Of a stretch of DNA of 64,000 nucleotides, positions 26,884 through 36,349 are shown piece after piece. Origin of the DNA: Pseudomonas piscis (GTDB lineage Bacteria; Pseudomonadota; Gammaproteobacteria; Pseudomonadales; Pseudomonadaceae); contig NZ_WHUV01000001.1 in NCBI RefSeq assembly GCF_009380155.1, forward strand, positions 124,001 through 188,000, in the 5' to 3' direction. How positions within the stretch are numbered: position 1 is the first letter of the stretch; every line of letters starts with the position of its first letter. The notes beneath the pieces are model-generated. The model did no database searches. It saw only the letters and a list, made by a program, of their open reading frames with translations, and was not told where the DNA came from. The position numbers and the translations under genes are program-made.

Positions 26884-26894
26884 GGCGTGAGTGG

Positions 26895-26922
26895 CCGGCC
26901 GGCTCGCACAGGAGCCGACCGG
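26895..26922. terminator. Hairpin between convergent genes
   Basis: An 11-bp stem with one mismatch (CCGGCCGGCTC / GAGCCGACCGG) and a 6-base loop between the M23 and CorC-like genes. A likely two-way terminator, without a clear T-run. Confidence 0.5.
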
Positions 26923-26933
26923 TGCGGGCTCGA

Positions 26934-28274
26934 TCAGTCGAGCATCAGGACCTTGGCCAGGATGATCTTCGGTCCCTTCATCTTCTTGATGATGATGCGC
27001 AGGCCTTCGACTTCCAGCACTTCTTCCTCTTCAGGCACCCGTTTCAGGGTCTCGTACACCAGGCCCGCGAGGGTTTCGGCCTCGATATGGTCCAGGTCGA
27101 TGCCCAGCAGGCGCTCGACTTTGAACAGCGGGGTGTCGCCGCGTACCAGCAGCTTGCCCGGCTGGTAGGCGAGGATGCCGCGCTCGGTCTTGCGGTGTTC
27201 GTCCTGGATGTCGCCCACCAGCACTTCCAGCACGTCTTCCATGGTCAGGTAGCCGATCACCTTGCCGTCGGCTTCCTCCACCAGGGCGAAGTGCGAGCCG
27301 CCCTTGCGGAACTGCTCCAGCAGCTGGGACAACGGCATGTGCCGGGATACTCGCTCCAGCGGGCGGGTCAGCTCGGCCAGGTTGAACGACGCCGGGATAT
27401 GGTCCAGCGCCGCCAGCTCCAGCAGCAGGTCCTTGATGTGCAGCAGGCCGACGAACTCGTTGCGCTCGCTGTCGTAGACCGGGTAGCGGCTGAACTTGTG
27501 GCGGCGGAACAGCGCCAGGACTTCCTTGAGCGGCGCCGTGGACTCGACGCTGATCAAGTCTTCCCGGGAGTTGGCCCAGTCCACCACTTCCAGCTCGCCC
27601 ATCTCCACCGCCGAGGCCAGTACCCGCATGCCTTGGTCGCTGGGGTCCTGGCCACGGCTGGAGTGCAGGATCAGCTTGAGCTCTTCACGGCTGTAGTGGT
27701 GCTCGTGGTGCGGGCCGGGCTCGCCCTGGCCGGCGATGCGCAGAATGGTGTTGGCGCTGGCGTTGAGCAGGTAGATGGCCGGGTACATCAGCCAGTAGAA
27801 CAGGTACAGCGGTACCGCCGTCCATAGCGACAGCAGCTCTGGCTTGCGGATCGCCCAGGACTTGGGCGCCAGCTCGCCGACCACGATGTGCAGGTAGGAA
27901 ATGATGAAGAACGCGGTGAAGAACGATACGCCGCGGATTACTTCCGCAGAGTTGACGCCCACGGCGCCCAGCAGCGGTTCCAGCAGGTGGGCGAAGGCCG
28001 GCTCGCCGACCCAGCCCAGGCCCAGGGAGGCCAGGGTGATGCCCAGCTGGCAGGCCGACAGGTAGGCGTCCAGCTGGCTGTGTACGGTGCGCAGGATCTG
28101 CCCGCGCCAGCCGTTCTTGTGGGCGATGGCCTCGACCCGGGTCGAGCGCAGCTTGACCATGGCGAACTCGGCGGCCACGAAGAAGCCGTTGAGCAGGACC
28201 AGAAGCAGAGCGAAGACAATCATGCCGAAGTCGGCGAACAGAGACGCGAGGGTAAAACCAGGGGAAGGGTCCAT
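26934..28274 (-). CDS. CNNM/CorC (HlyC)-family membrane protein
   Basis: A 446-residue inner-membrane protein with three parts in order: a DUF21 transmembrane domain (about 1-195, with LLNGFFVAAEFAMVKLRSTRV near residue 25), a pair of CBS domains (about 220-340) that bind adenine nucleotides, and a CorC_HlyC domain (about 355-440). Relatives are linked to Mg2+/Co2+ efflux or Na+-dependent Mg2+ transport; the hemolysin label is historical. ATG 28274 (MDPSPGF) is chosen over the open frame further upstream, though no good ribosome site is visible. It lies downstream of phoR on the same strand, with about 117 bases between. Confidence 0.88.
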   Translation of the reverse strand: MDPSPGFTLASLFADFGMIVFALLLVLLNGFFVAAEFAMVKLRSTRVEAIAHKNGWRGQILRTVHSQLDAYLSACQLGITLASLGLGWVGEPAFAHLLEPLLGAVGVNSAEVIRGVSFFTAFFIISYLHIVVGELAPKSWAIRKPELLSLWTAVPLYLFYWLMYPAIYLLNASANTILRIAGQGEPGPHHEHHYSREELKLILHSSRGQDPSDQGMRVLASAVEMGELEVVDWANSREDLISVESTAPLKEVLALFRRHKFSRYPVYDSERNEFVGLLHIKDLLLELAALDHIPASFNLAELTRPLERVSRHMPLSQLLEQFRKGGSHFALVEEADGKVIGYLTMEDVLEVLVGDIQDEHRKTERGILAYQPGKLLVRGDTPLFKVERLLGIDLDHIEAETLAGLVYETLKRVPEEEEVLEVEGLRIIIKKMKGPKIILAKVLMLD

Positions 28275-28391
28275 GATGGGGTTTTGCGGATTCCATGTAT
28301 TCGAAAAGAGGGTGACACGGTGCCTGGAGGGCAGGCACAAGCTACGCAATGTAGCGGCTGACAGGGCGGTTGCCTAGGGGGCAGGCCGCTG

Positions 28392-29720
28392 TCAGCGCTG
28401 GTCGGTCAGGCTGGCGATGCGGATTTTCTTCATCTGGGCCGGGGCGAAATGGCAGGTGAAGGTGCTGCCATGGCCCAGCACGCTGCTGATCTCCAGGCGG
28501 GCGCGGTGGCGCAGCAGCACATGCTTGACGATGGCCAGGCCCAGGCCGGTGCCACCGGTATTGGAGTTGCGGCTGGAGTCGACTCGGTAGAAGCGTTCGG
28601 TCAGGCGCGGCAGGTGCTTGCTGTCGATGCCGATCCCGGAATCCTGCACGCTCAGGTGCGCACCCTGTTCGTCGCCCCACCAGCGGATGCGGATATTGCC
28701 TTCGGCCGGGGTGTACTTCACCGCGTTGAACACCAGGTTGGAGAAAGCGCTGCGCAGTTCGGCCTCGCTGCCCTTGAGCAGTACCGAGGCATCGGCTTCC
28801 AGGGTGATGTGCTGGTTGCGTTCGCCGGACAACGCCTGGGCATCGCTCTTGATCGATTGCAGCAGCGTGTCGATGGGCACCGGATGGTTGTCCGAGGGGT
28901 AGTCGGTGGCCTCCAGCTTGGCCAGCAGCAGCAGGTCGTTGAGCAGGGTCTGCATGCGCCCGCCTTGCTGCTGCATCTGCTGCAGGGCGCGGCTCCAACG
29001 CGGGTTCACCTCGTCGACGTTGTCCAGCAGGGTCTCCAGGTAGCCGCAGATCACCGTCAGCGGCGTGCGCAGCTCGTGGGACACGTTGGCGATGAAGTCC
29101 TTGCGCATCTGCTCCAGCTGGTGGATGCGGGTGACGTCGCGCACCAGCATCAGGTGCTCGTTGTTGCCGTAGCGGGTGATGTACAGCTGGATGCGCACGC
29201 GGTCGTTGGCCGGGGAGGGGATCTCCAGCGGCTCGGCGTAGTTGTCCTGCTCGAAGTATTCCTTGAAGCGTGGATGACGCACCAGGTTGGTCACCGGCTG
29301 GCCGCTGTCCTGGGGCGTCTTGAGGCCCAGCAGGGTTTCGGCGGCGCGGTTCCACCATTCCAGGTTGCCGTCGCTGTCGAGCATGATCACCGCATCCTTG
29401 AGCGCCGCGGTGGACTCCTGGACGCGGTCGATCACCGCTTGCAGGCGCCCACGGACCCGCTGGTCGCGGCGTTGCAGGTGGTAGATGCTGTCGAACACCT
29501 CGCCCCACAGGCCGTAGCCATCGGGTGGCGCTTCGTCGGGCTGGTGCAGGCGCAGCCATTCGTGCAGGCGCAACAGCTGCTTGAGGGTCCAGGCCAGGTA
29601 GATCCCCAGGCCGGCGGCCAGGCTCCAGCCGTAGTAGCCGCTGACCAGCCCCACCAGCAGGCAGCCGGTAAGCAACAGCAACATGTGGCGAATCAGGGTG
29701 CCATGCCAGTTTTGATTCAC
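28392..29720 (-). CDS. phoR: Phosphate-regulon sensor histidine kinase PhoR
   Basis: Senses phosphate status through PstSCAB/PhoU and phosphorylates or dephosphorylates PhoB. The 442-residue protein has two N-terminal membrane helices (about 12-45), a PAS domain (about 100-200), the phosphoacceptor H215 in NVSHELRTPLT, an N-box (FSNLVFNAVKY), a G1 box (DSGIGID) and a G2 box (GGTGLGLAIVKH). It starts with GTG 29720; GAAGGA lies 9 bases before it. phoB lies upstream on the same strand, about 107 bases away, with a repeat in the gap. Confidence 0.96.
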   Translation of the reverse strand: MNQNWHGTLIRHMLLLLTGCLLVGLVSGYYGWSLAAGLGIYLAWTLKQLLRLHEWLRLHQPDEAPPDGYGLWGEVFDSIYHLQRRDQRVRGRLQAVIDRVQESTAALKDAVIMLDSDGNLEWWNRAAETLLGLKTPQDSGQPVTNLVRHPRFKEYFEQDNYAEPLEIPSPANDRVRIQLYITRYGNNEHLMLVRDVTRIHQLEQMRKDFIANVSHELRTPLTVICGYLETLLDNVDEVNPRWSRALQQMQQQGGRMQTLLNDLLLLAKLEATDYPSDNHPVPIDTLLQSIKSDAQALSGERNQHITLEADASVLLKGSEAELRSAFSNLVFNAVKYTPAEGNIRIRWWGDEQGAHLSVQDSGIGIDSKHLPRLTERFYRVDSSRNSNTGGTGLGLAIVKHVLLRHRARLEISSVLGHGSTFTCHFAPAQMKKIRIASLTDQR

Positions 29721-29748
29721 AATCGGTCCTTCGGACGGTGAAAAGTTT

Positions 29749-29818
29749 CAAGCTGCAAGCTGCAAGCTGCAAGTCAAAGCAGACGGCTTCCTACTTGCCG
29801 CTTGTAGCTGGCAGCTTG
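29749..29818. repeat. AAGCTGCAAGC intergenic repeat, phoB-phoR
   Basis: Three tandem AAGCTGC units form a 19-base arm at 29749-29767, matched by an inverted copy with two mismatches at 29800-29818. Same repeat type as in the pst operon gaps. Confidence 0.7.
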
Positions 29819-29827
29819 CAACCGCTT

Positions 29828-30517
29828 TCAACCTTTGGTTGAAAACCGATACCCGGTGCCGCGCACGGTTTGTACCAGATTTTCGTAGGCATCCCCCAGT
29901 GCCTTGCGCAGCCGGCGGATATGCACGTCCACGGTGCGCTCCTCGACGTACACATTGCCGCCCCAGACCTGGTCCAGCAGCTGGCCACGGGTATAGGCGC
30001 GCTCCTGGTGGGTCATGAAGAACTGCAGCAGGCGGTATTCGGTGGGGCCCATTTCCGCCGGCTTGCCGTCGATGGTCACCCGGTGGCTGATGGGGTCCAG
30101 CAGCAAGCCGCCGACTTCGATGGGAGCCTCGCCGTCGGACGGGCCGGCGCGGCGCAGCACGGCCTTGAGCCGGGCCACCAGCTCGCGGGGGGAGAACGGC
30201 TTGGTGATGTAGTCGTCGGCGCCGACCTCCAGGCCCTGGATCTTGTTGTCCTCTTCGCCCTTGGCGGTGAGCATGATGATCGGGATGTCGCCGGTCAGCT
30301 CGTCACGCTTGAGGCGGCGCGCCAGCTCGATGCCCGAGGTTCCAGGGAGCATCCAGTCCAGCAGGATCAGGTCCGGCTTGCGGTCGACGATGATGGCATG
30401 CGCCTGCTGGGAGTTCTCTGCCTCCATGCAGTCATAGCCGGCCATTTCCAACGCAACGGCGATCATCTCGCGAATGGGCGCTTCGTCGTCAACGATCAGA
30501 ATGCTTCTGCCAACCAT
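29828..30517 (-). CDS. phoB: Phosphate-regulon response regulator PhoB
   Basis: OmpR-type response regulator that activates phosphate-starvation genes by binding Pho boxes. The 229-residue protein has a receiver domain (acidic pair D10/D11, phosphoacceptor D54 in ILLDWMLPG, Lys in YITKPFSP) and a C-terminal winged helix (about 130-227) ending [15 protein letters not shown] 30517 has AGAGG 8 bases upstream. A Pho box about 50 bases upstream indicates self-activation. Its targets in this window should be pstS, pstC and phoB. Confidence 0.97.
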   Translation of the reverse strand: MVGRSILIVDDEAPIREMIAVALEMAGYDCMEAENSQQAHAIIVDRKPDLILLDWMLPGTSGIELARRLKRDELTGDIPIIMLTAKGEEDNKIQGLEVGADDYITKPFSPRELVARLKAVLRRAGPSDGEAPIEVGGLLLDPISHRVTIDGKPAEMGPTEYRLLQFFMTHQERAYTRGQLLDQVWGGNVYVEERTVDVHIRRLRKALGDAYENLVQTVRGTGYRFSTKG

Positions 30518-30569
30518 GCTTGAACCTCTTGTCATTCAACTGTCTTGCGCCGCATTAGATAACGGAATT

Positions 30570-30587
30570 ATTGCAGTCGTGTGACAG
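30570..30587 (-). promoter_or_regulatory. Pho box upstream of phoB
   Basis: On the minus strand, CTGTCAC ACGA CTGCAAT fits the two-heptamer PhoB box with one and two mismatches. It ends 53 bases before the phoB start, a normal place for autoregulation. Confidence 0.65.
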
Positions 30588-30668
30588 TATTTCAGGTCGC
30601 GGGGCGTGGCGCAGCTTCCTCGACTAAGCTTGGGGTCCGATTCCTGACAACCACAAAAGAAGGTTTCC

Positions 30669-31049
30669 ATGACTCTGTTCAAGCAATCCCTGAAAGTCCT
30701 GCTGGTGGGCGCCGCCCTGGCCCTGCCGACCCTGGCCCTGGCCGCCGAGCCGGCGATGAGCAAGGACGGCATGCTGGTGGATCACAAGGGCATGACTCTC
30801 TACACCTTCGCCAAGGATGCCGATGGCAAGTCCATGTGCAACGACAAGTGCGCCGCCAACTGGCCGCCGCTGATGGCCGAGGCCGGCGACAAGGCCGAAG
30901 GCAAGTGGACGGTGATCAAGCGCGACGACGGCAAGATGCAGTGGGCCTATGACGGCAAGCCGCTGTATGGCTTCGTGATGGACAAGAAGGCCGGCGACAT
31001 GACCGGCGAAGGCAAGATGGACGGCGCCTGGAAGGTCGCCAAGCAGTAA
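30669..31049 (+). CDS. Exported protein with Yx(F/W/Y)xxD repeats
   Basis: A 126-residue protein with a signal peptide (LLVGAALALPTLALA, cleaved before AEPAM). The mature part has two copies of the secreted-repeat motif of the COG4315 family: LYTFAKD near residue 44 and LYGFVMDKKAGDMTG near residue 98, plus a CNDKC pair between them. Family members are small periplasmic or lipid-linked proteins of unknown function. ATG 30669 has GAAGGTT upstream. It diverges from phoB, and the phoB Pho box lies in the shared gap, so phosphate control is possible. Confidence 0.87.
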   Translation: MTLFKQSLKVLLVGAALALPTLALAAEPAMSKDGMLVDHKGMTLYTFAKDADGKSMCNDKCAANWPPLMAEAGDKAEGKWTVIKRDDGKMQWAYDGKPLYGFVMDKKAGDMTGEGKMDGAWKVAKQ

Positions 31050-31061
31050 CCCCACCTGTGG

Positions 31062-31084
31062 CGGCTACAGGTCCTGTAGCCGCT
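31062..31084. repeat. REP palindrome
   Basis: A perfect 11-bp inverted repeat GCGGCTACAGG / CCTGTAGCCGC with a 1-base centre, just after the COG4315-family gene and before the converging ubiA gene. Confidence 0.75.
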
Positions 31085-31227
31085 GCTGGGCCCGCGAAGC
31101 TGCGCAAAAGGCCCGTGGGGCCTTGCCTGGCGGTCCGGTCGAACCCCTGGCGGCCTCTCAAGTGCGCTGTGTCCCTTCAGGCCCAAGTCTGATCGCGGCC
31201 CGAGCCTTCGGCAGCGGCTATACGGCC

Positions 31228-32118
31228 CTAGCGCAGGGCGTAGTCCAGGACCACGCCGATGAAGATCGCCATGCCCGCCCAGTGGTTGTGCAGGAAGGCC
31301 TTGAAGCATTTCATCCGGTCGCGATCCCGGGTGTACCAGAATTCCCAGGCGAAGCATGCCGCCGCCACTACCAGGCCCAGGTGGAACCAGCCCCCCAGGT
31401 CGAACCGCGCGCCCGCCAGCAGCAGGCAGGCCAGGGACAGGCCCTGCAGGGTAAGGATGATCACCCGGTCGGCCTCGGCGAACAGGATCGCCGTGGATTT
31501 CACGCCGATCTTGAGGTCGTCGTCGCGGTCGGTCATGGCGTAGTAGGTGTCGTAGCCCACCGTCCACAGCAGGTTGGCGATGTACAGCAACCACGCCGTC
31601 GCCGGCAGTTGGCCGTCCTGGGCGGTGAACGTCATCAGGATGCCCCAGGAGTAAGCCGCCCCCAGCACCACCTGCGGGTAATAGGTGTAGCGCTTCATGA
31701 AGGGGTAGCAGGCGGCCAAGGCCAGGGCGCCGAACGACAACCAGACGGTGGTGGCGTTGGTGCACAGCACCAGCAGGAAGGCCGTACCCATGAGCACCGC
31801 GAACAACACCAGGGCCTCCTTGGCGCTGACCTTGCCGGTGGCCAGCGGACGCTGGTCGGTGCGCTTGACCTGGCCGTCGACCTTGCGGTCGGCGAAGTCG
31901 TTGATCGCGCAACCGCCGGCCCGGGTCAGGACCACGCCGAGGCCGAAGATCAGCACATGGCCCAGGGATGGCGCGCCCTTGGCCGCGATCCACAGGGCGC
32001 TCAGGGTCGGCCACAGCAGCAGGTAGATGCCGATGGGCTTGTCCATGCGGGTCAGTTGCAGGAAATCCCAGGTCCGCGGGTGCAGGCGGTTCAGGGACTG
32101 GAGCAGGCGCAGGTACAT
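31228..32118 (-). CDS. ubiA: 4-hydroxybenzoate octaprenyltransferase
   Basis: Membrane prenyltransferase that attaches the polyprenyl tail to 4-hydroxybenzoate, the second step of ubiquinone synthesis. The 296-residue protein has about 8-9 helices and both Asp-rich metal motifs: NDFADRKVD near residue 70 and [12 protein letters not shown] near residue 190. ATG 32118 has GGAGG 8 bases upstream. The A of its start codon is also the last base of the ubiC stop, so ubiC and ubiA are coupled and the product of UbiC is passed to UbiA. Confidence 0.96.
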   Translation of the reverse strand: MYLRLLQSLNRLHPRTWDFLQLTRMDKPIGIYLLLWPTLSALWIAAKGAPSLGHVLIFGLGVVLTRAGGCAINDFADRKVDGQVKRTDQRPLATGKVSAKEALVLFAVLMGTAFLLVLCTNATTVWLSFGALALAACYPFMKRYTYYPQVVLGAAYSWGILMTFTAQDGQLPATAWLLYIANLLWTVGYDTYYAMTDRDDDLKIGVKSTAILFAEADRVIILTLQGLSLACLLLAGARFDLGGWFHLGLVVAAACFAWEFWYTRDRDRMKCFKAFLHNHWAGMAIFIGVVLDYALR

Positions 32119-32681
32119 CAGCAAGCCTCCGATTGGGTCTCTATGGCGTGCCACAGCCCGGGCAGGAAGACCTCGGCCACCAACAGGCTAAGAGGCCCGC
32201 GATCGAAGCGCGAGCGCCGGCCCCACAGGTCGCTGGCAGCGACCTGGGTGGGCAGCCACGGCTGGGGATAGCGGCAGACTTCGATGGGCTGGCGGGTGAA
32301 GGCTTCGTCGCAGAACAGCAACTCGCCCAGGGACCGGCTGCCCAGTTCGTCGATGTTCAGCCCGCCGTCTTCGAGGGCACTGCGGGCGGCCACGCTGCGG
32401 GCGAATACCCAGGCCTCGCCATGCCCGCGCAAGTACACCTCGCGGACCCAGCCCTGGCTGTACTCGGGCAGGCCCAGGGCCGCGCACTCGTCGCTGCGCA
32501 GGGTTTGCCATTGTTCCACCAGCGGCGTGACGCTGAAGCCATTGTTGGACAGGCGAGTCAGGCGTCGGGTCAGCGATCCTTCGTCGAACAGCCAGTTGGC
32601 GACCAGTGCGCCGGGAACAGGGGACAGACGGCTTTGCACCAGCCAGGTCGGGGCCGGCGCGGGGGGCATTGAGTGCGGCAC
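32118..32681 (-). CDS. ubiC: Chorismate--pyruvate lyase
   Basis: Splits chorismate into 4-hydroxybenzoate and pyruvate, the first committed step of ubiquinone synthesis. The 187-residue protein matches the family length and pattern: [12 protein letters not shown] near residue 30 (with the catalytic Arg region), [10 protein letters not shown] near residue 78 and [13 protein letters not shown] near residue 118, then LWGRRSRF near residue 152. ATG 32669 (MPPAPA) is an alternative start. First gene of the ubiCA pair. Confidence 0.95.
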   Translation of the reverse strand: MPHSMPPAPAPTWLVQSRLSPVPGALVANWLFDEGSLTRRLTRLSNNGFSVTPLVEQWQTLRSDECAALGLPEYSQGWVREVYLRGHGEAWVFARSVAARSALEDGGLNIDELGSRSLGELLFCDEAFTRQPIEVCRYPQPWLPTQVAASDLWGRRSRFDRGPLSLLVAEVFLPGLWHAIETQSEAC

Positions 32682-32899
32682 GGTGGTTCGTTATTGGCAG
32701 CAAATGAGGCGGCGAGCTTAGCACGGCCACCGGTGGTTTTGATTGACCGGGGACGCCAGGCGGCACGAACGTGCTTGCATCTGCCGGTAGCGACCAGTAA
32801 AAAACCCCAGTGCCGGAAGCTGATCAGCGTGGGGACCTTCCAGAGTCGACCCATCGACCGCCCCGCCGGCAAAGCCTGAATGCTCGAGGATATGCATCG

Positions 32900-33067
32900 A
32901 TGAAGAAGTGGCAGTGTGTGGTCTGTGGCTTGATCTACAACGAAGCGGAAGGTTGGCCGGACGACGGTATCGCACCGGGCACCCGTTGGGAGGACGTGCC
33001 TGAAGACTGGCTCTGCCCGGATTGTGGCGTGAGCAAGACCGACTTCGAAATGATCGAGATCGCTTGA
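32900..33067 (+). CDS. rubA: Rubredoxin
   Basis: A 55-residue iron protein that carries single electrons. The four iron ligands are C6, C9 (CVVCG) and C39, C42 (CPDCG), with the usual aromatic core (Y13, W19, W37). ATG 32900 has GAGGA 9 bases upstream. The rubredoxin reductase gene follows after 40 bases. In Pseudomonas, such pairs pass electrons from NADH to oxygenases or oxidative-stress enzymes. P. aeruginosa has two rubredoxin genes here; this window has one. Confidence 0.96.
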   Translation: MKKWQCVVCGLIYNEAEGWPDDGIAPGTRWEDVPEDWLCPDCGVSKTDFEMIEIA

Positions 33068-33107
33068 TCGACTTTTGCAGACAATGACCAATAACAAGGA
33101 GCAGGGA

Positions 33108-34256
33108 ATGAGCGCACCGGTAGTGATCGTAGGGACGGGCCTGGCGGGGTACAACCTGGCCCGGGAATTTCGCAAGCTCGACGGCGACACGCCGCTGCTG
33201 CTGATCACCGCCGATGACGGTCGTTCCTACTCCAAGCCGATGCTCTCCACCGGCTTCGGCAAGAACAAGGACGCCGATGGCCTGAGCATGGCCGAGCCCG
33301 GCGCCATGGCCGAGCAGCTCAAGGCCGAGGTGCGCACCCATACCCGGATCAGCGGCATCGACCCGGGCCACAAGCGCCTGTGGATCGGCGAGGAAGCGGT
33401 GGTCTATCGCGACCTGGTCCTGGCCTGGGGCGCCGAGACCGTGCGGGTGCCGGTGCAGGGCGATGCCGGCGAGCTGATCTTCCCGATCAACGACCTGGAA
33501 GACTATGCGCGCTTTCGGGCCGCCGCAGCCGGCAAGCGCCGGGTGCTGCTGCTGGGAGCCGGCCTGATCGGCTGCGAGTTCGCCAACGACCTGATCCTCG
33601 GTGGCTACGAGGTGGACCTGGTGGCGCCTTGCGAGCAGATCATGCCGACCCTGTTGCCTGCGGCGGCAGCGGCGGCGGTCCAGGCCGGCCTGGAAAGCCT
33701 GGGCGCGCGCTTCCACCTGGGCCCGGTGCTCAACCGCCTGCAACGCAATGCCGACGGCCTGGAGGCCCATCTGTCCGATGGCCAGGTGATCATCTGCGAC
33801 CTGGTGGTCTCGGCCATCGGCCTGCGTCCGCGCATCGACCTGGCCGCCGCTGCCGGGCTGATGGTCAATCGCGGCGTCGTGGTGGACCGCGAGCTCAAGA
33901 CGTCCCACTCCAATATCTACGCCCTGGGCGACTGCGCCGAGGTCGATGGCCTGAACCTGCTGTATGTGCTGCCGCTGATGAGCTGCGCCCGGGCCCTGGC
34001 GCAGACCCTGGCCGGCAACCCGACTGCGGTCAGCTATGGCCCGATGCCGATCACCGTCAAGACCCCGGTCTGCCCGCTGGTGGTGTCGCCGCCACCACGG
34101 GGCATGGAAGGCGTCTGGACCGCCGAAGGGCAGGGCGCCGACGTTCGGGCCCTGTGCCGCGACGCCAGCGGCCAGTTGCTGGGCTATGCCCTGACCGGGG
34201 CCGCGGTGATGGAAAAACTGGCCCTGAACAAGGAGCTTCCGGCGCTGCTGGCCTGA
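33108..34256 (+). CDS. Rubredoxin--NAD(+) reductase, FAD-dependent
   Basis: A 382-residue flavoprotein that reduces rubredoxin with NADH. It has the FAD-binding GxGxxG-type start [16 protein letters not shown], the NAD-binding Rossmann motif [14 protein letters not shown] near residue 155, and the C-terminal FAD motif [10 protein letters not shown] near residue 280. ATG 33108 has AGGAG 8 bases upstream. It forms an operon with the rubredoxin gene. Same gene order as in P. aeruginosa, where the HU-type gene also follows. Confidence 0.93.
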   Translation: MSAPVVIVGTGLAGYNLAREFRKLDGDTPLLLITADDGRSYSKPMLSTGFGKNKDADGLSMAEPGAMAEQLKAEVRTHTRISGIDPGHKRLWIGEEAVVYRDLVLAWGAETVRVPVQGDAGELIFPINDLEDYARFRAAAAGKRRVLLLGAGLIGCEFANDLILGGYEVDLVAPCEQIMPTLLPAAAAAAVQAGLESLGARFHLGPVLNRLQRNADGLEAHLSDGQVIICDLVVSAIGLRPRIDLAAAAGLMVNRGVVVDRELKTSHSNIYALGDCAEVDGLNLLYVLPLMSCARALAQTLAGNPTAVSYGPMPITVKTPVCPLVVSPPPRGMEGVWTAEGQGADVRALCRDASGQLLGYALTGAAVMEKLALNKELPALLA

Positions 34257-34445
34257 ATACCGGTCGTTCTGTCGGAATAACCGGGTTTTTGCCTTCACAA
34301 AGCTCGCCGGGAGACTGGCGCCACTCTCCAGCGCGTGCCATCCTCACTCCCGTCTGCCGCAGTGTAGAGCCTGCGGCGCCTTGGGCGCTGTTCCCGTGAA
34401 CAGCACGGACATAACAACAAAAAACCGTCAAAGAGGCTTCACACT

Positions 34446-34721
34446 ATGCGTAAACCAGAACTCGCCGCAGCCATTGCTGAAAAAGCAGACCTGACCAAAG
34501 AGCAAGCCAACCGCGTGCTCAACGCCATCCTCGAGGAAATCACCGGGGCCCTGCATCGCAAAGACAGCGTCACCCTGGTCGGTTTTGGCACCTTCCTGCA
34601 ACGTCATCGTGGCGCCCGTACCGGCAAGAACCCGCAGACCGGCGAGCCGGTGAAGATCAAGGCCAGCAACACCGTGGCATTCAAGCCTGGCAAATCGCTG
34701 AAAGACAGCGTCAATCCATAA
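34446..34721 (+). CDS. HU-family DNA-binding protein
   Basis: A 91-residue histone-like protein that bends DNA as a dimer. The beta-arm signature GFGTFLQRHRGARTGKNPQTGE is present (about residues 46-67), ending AFKPGKSLKDSV. It corresponds to the HU gene found after rubredoxin reductase in P. aeruginosa. ATG 34446 is preceded by AGAGG. It ends at a strong terminator. Confidence 0.94.
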   Translation: MRKPELAAAIAEKADLTKEQANRVLNAILEEITGALHRKDSVTLVGFGTFLQRHRGARTGKNPQTGEPVKIKASNTVAFKPGKSLKDSVNP

Positions 34722-34760
34722 GCATTGAGTGCTCTCCCGCCAGCGGGGGCGCACAGGGGG

Positions 34761-34798
34761 AAATAGGCACGCCGAGCGCATCGGGTGCCTATTTTTTT
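34761..34798 (+). terminator. Rho-independent terminator of the HU gene
   Basis: Outer 10-bp stem AAATAGGCAC / GTGCCTATTT with an inner CCGA/TCGG stem and a run of seven T. Confidence 0.93.
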
Positions 34799-34886
34799 GC
34801 CTGCCACAAATCGCAGGCTTGGCTTGCGAAGGCCTGTGGGCGTGGCTAGGATGCCCGCCTGTTTGCGTCGCGACCCAAGGCCAAGG

Positions 34887-35399
34887 ATGACCCGTTCGAT
34901 CAACAATTCCCCGCTATCGACCGACCTGCTGCGCCGTCTGTTCGTCCCGGCCTGCGTCGCCGGTTTCCTGGCCCTGGGCCTGCCGTCGGCTCTGGCCGGC
35001 AGCCAGCCGCGCCTGGAACAGATTGGCTATCGCGAGGCCCTCAGCTGGTTCCACAGCCAGAAGTACGACGACACCGGCTCCTGGATCTGCGGTTACTCCC
35101 TGGCTCGCGAAGACTACAGCGTGGCGCCCAAGGCCCCGCGCTTGTTGGTGGAGGTGGCGCAGCGTTTTCTCTACCTCAAGACCGGCGGCCAGTTGCTGGA
35201 GCTCACGGGCGCGGTGCAAAGCCCGGAGCGTAGCGAGTACCAGAATCTGGGCGCGGGTATCCGGATCACCCTGGACATTCTCAAGCGCAACAATTTCAGC
35301 GAGTACCAGGAGTCCCACGATCGCCAGGTGCTGGCACGCATCGAAATCAACGATCAGGTCCAGACCCTGACCCTCAAGGGGCAATCATGCGGCACCTGA
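34887..35399 (+). CDS. Exported protein of unknown function
   Basis: A 170-residue protein with a signal peptide (LFVPACVAGFLALGLPSALA, cleaved before GSQP). The mature part has two cysteines (WICGY near residue 69 and QSCGT at the very end) that could form a disulfide. I recognise no family. The next gene overlaps its last 13 bases and encodes another exported, two-cysteine protein, so they are probably made together and may act as a pair in the periplasm. Frame is open upstream, but the region before 34887 is the HU terminator, so ATG 34887 is chosen. Confidence 0.7.
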   Translation: MTRSINNSPLSTDLLRRLFVPACVAGFLALGLPSALAGSQPRLEQIGYREALSWFHSQKYDDTGSWICGYSLAREDYSVAPKAPRLLVEVAQRFLYLKTGGQLLELTGAVQSPERSEYQNLGAGIRITLDILKRNNFSEYQESHDRQVLARIEINDQVQTLTLKGQSCGT

Positions 35400-35758
35400 A
35401 CCTGGCCGGCCTTGGCCTGCTGATCGCTTGCAGCGTTTTTTCCGTCCAGGCCGATGAGTCGGCTCCGGGCCAGGGCTGCTACGGCTACCTCACCGAGATG
35501 GTGCGTAGCAGTGATTATCCCTACCGTGACTTCACCACCCCGGACAAGCTCGAGCTGCTGGTCGATCGGGATGATGGCCAGCAGTTGAGCCTGCAGCTGT
35601 TCTATGAAACCTCCGGTAGCGGGATCATCGGCTGGGTCCGTTATGACGTGGCGCGACAAGCCTTGTGGAACGTCACCATCGATCCCGAGGAACCTCAAGC
35701 CCTGACGTTCGATCGGCGCTTGGCCAAGGCCTATGCATCCTGCCTGGATGCGCGCTGA
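35387..35758 (+). CDS. Exported protein of unknown function
   Basis: A 123-residue protein with a signal peptide (LAGLGLLIACSVFSVQA, cleaved before DES). The mature part has cysteines at the start (GQGCYGYL) and end (ASCLDAR), probably bonded. No family is recognised. Its ATG lies inside the end of the previous gene (13-base overlap) with AAGGGG upstream, so it is translationally coupled. It lies between the HU gene and the T6SS effector island; a role there (for example a periplasmic immunity protein) is only a guess. Confidence 0.7.
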   Translation: MRHLNLAGLGLLIACSVFSVQADESAPGQGCYGYLTEMVRSSDYPYRDFTTPDKLELLVDRDDGQQLSLQLFYETSGSGIIGWVRYDVARQALWNVTIDPEEPQALTFDRRLAKAYASCLDAR

Positions 35759-35876
35759 GCCCTGGCCGTGCATCAGCACGGACGATGCTGTGTTAGTTCA
35801 AAGTTGCCGACGGGTTCCTTGATTGTTACCGGGCATTGCTTGAAGATTTGCCGCAGAACGACCCTCCCTTTTCAGC

Positions 35877-36326
35877 ATGGAACGCCAGCCCTTGTCCTCT
35901 TACCGTCTCCAAGAAGCCGATCTCGACATTCCTGACGCCTGGCAGGACCAGAGCATCAACATCTTCAAGCTGCCCGCGGTCGGCGGTGCCCAGGAAGCCA
36001 GTTTCGTCATCAGCCGCGACCCGAGCCAGGGCGACGCCTCCTTCAGCGACTACGTAGCCCGGCAACTGAGCAGCGCCGAGCAGCAACTGCCAGGCTTCAG
36101 CCTGATCAAGCGCTGGGACTTCGACATGCACGGCCACGCCGCCGTGTTGCTGGACTACAGCTGGAAGCGCGAAGGCCGCGAGCTGATGCTGCGCCAGGTG
36201 TTTATCGAACGTAAGCCGGCGGTGTTGATCACCACCTTGACCACCACGGTCAACGATATGCCCCATCACGAGCCCGCCTGGAAGCAGGCCATGCAGAGCC
36301 TCAAGCCCGTGCCATCCGTGGCCTGA
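35877..36326 (+). CDS. eagT6: Eag-type T6SS effector chaperone (DUF1795)
   Basis: A 149-residue cytosolic protein of the DUF1795/Eag family. Eag chaperones bind the N-terminal membrane helices of prePAAR effectors, keep them soluble and help load them on VgrG. Pattern: INIFKLPAVGG near residue 27, FVISRDPSQ near residue 42, then AVLLDYSWKREGRELMLRQVF near residue 88-108. It resembles P. aeruginosa EagT6 and directly precedes a Tse6-like effector (23-base gap), the expected partner. No strong ribosome site is visible before ATG 35877. A second, diverged Eag gene is at 43936. Confidence 0.9.
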   Translation: MERQPLSSYRLQEADLDIPDAWQDQSINIFKLPAVGGAQEASFVISRDPSQGDASFSDYVARQLSSAEQQLPGFSLIKRWDFDMHGHAAVLLDYSWKREGRELMLRQVFIERKPAVLITTLTTTVNDMPHHEPAWKQAMQSLKPVPSVA

Positions 36327-36349
36327 TGACAAAGGCCAGGTAGTACGCG

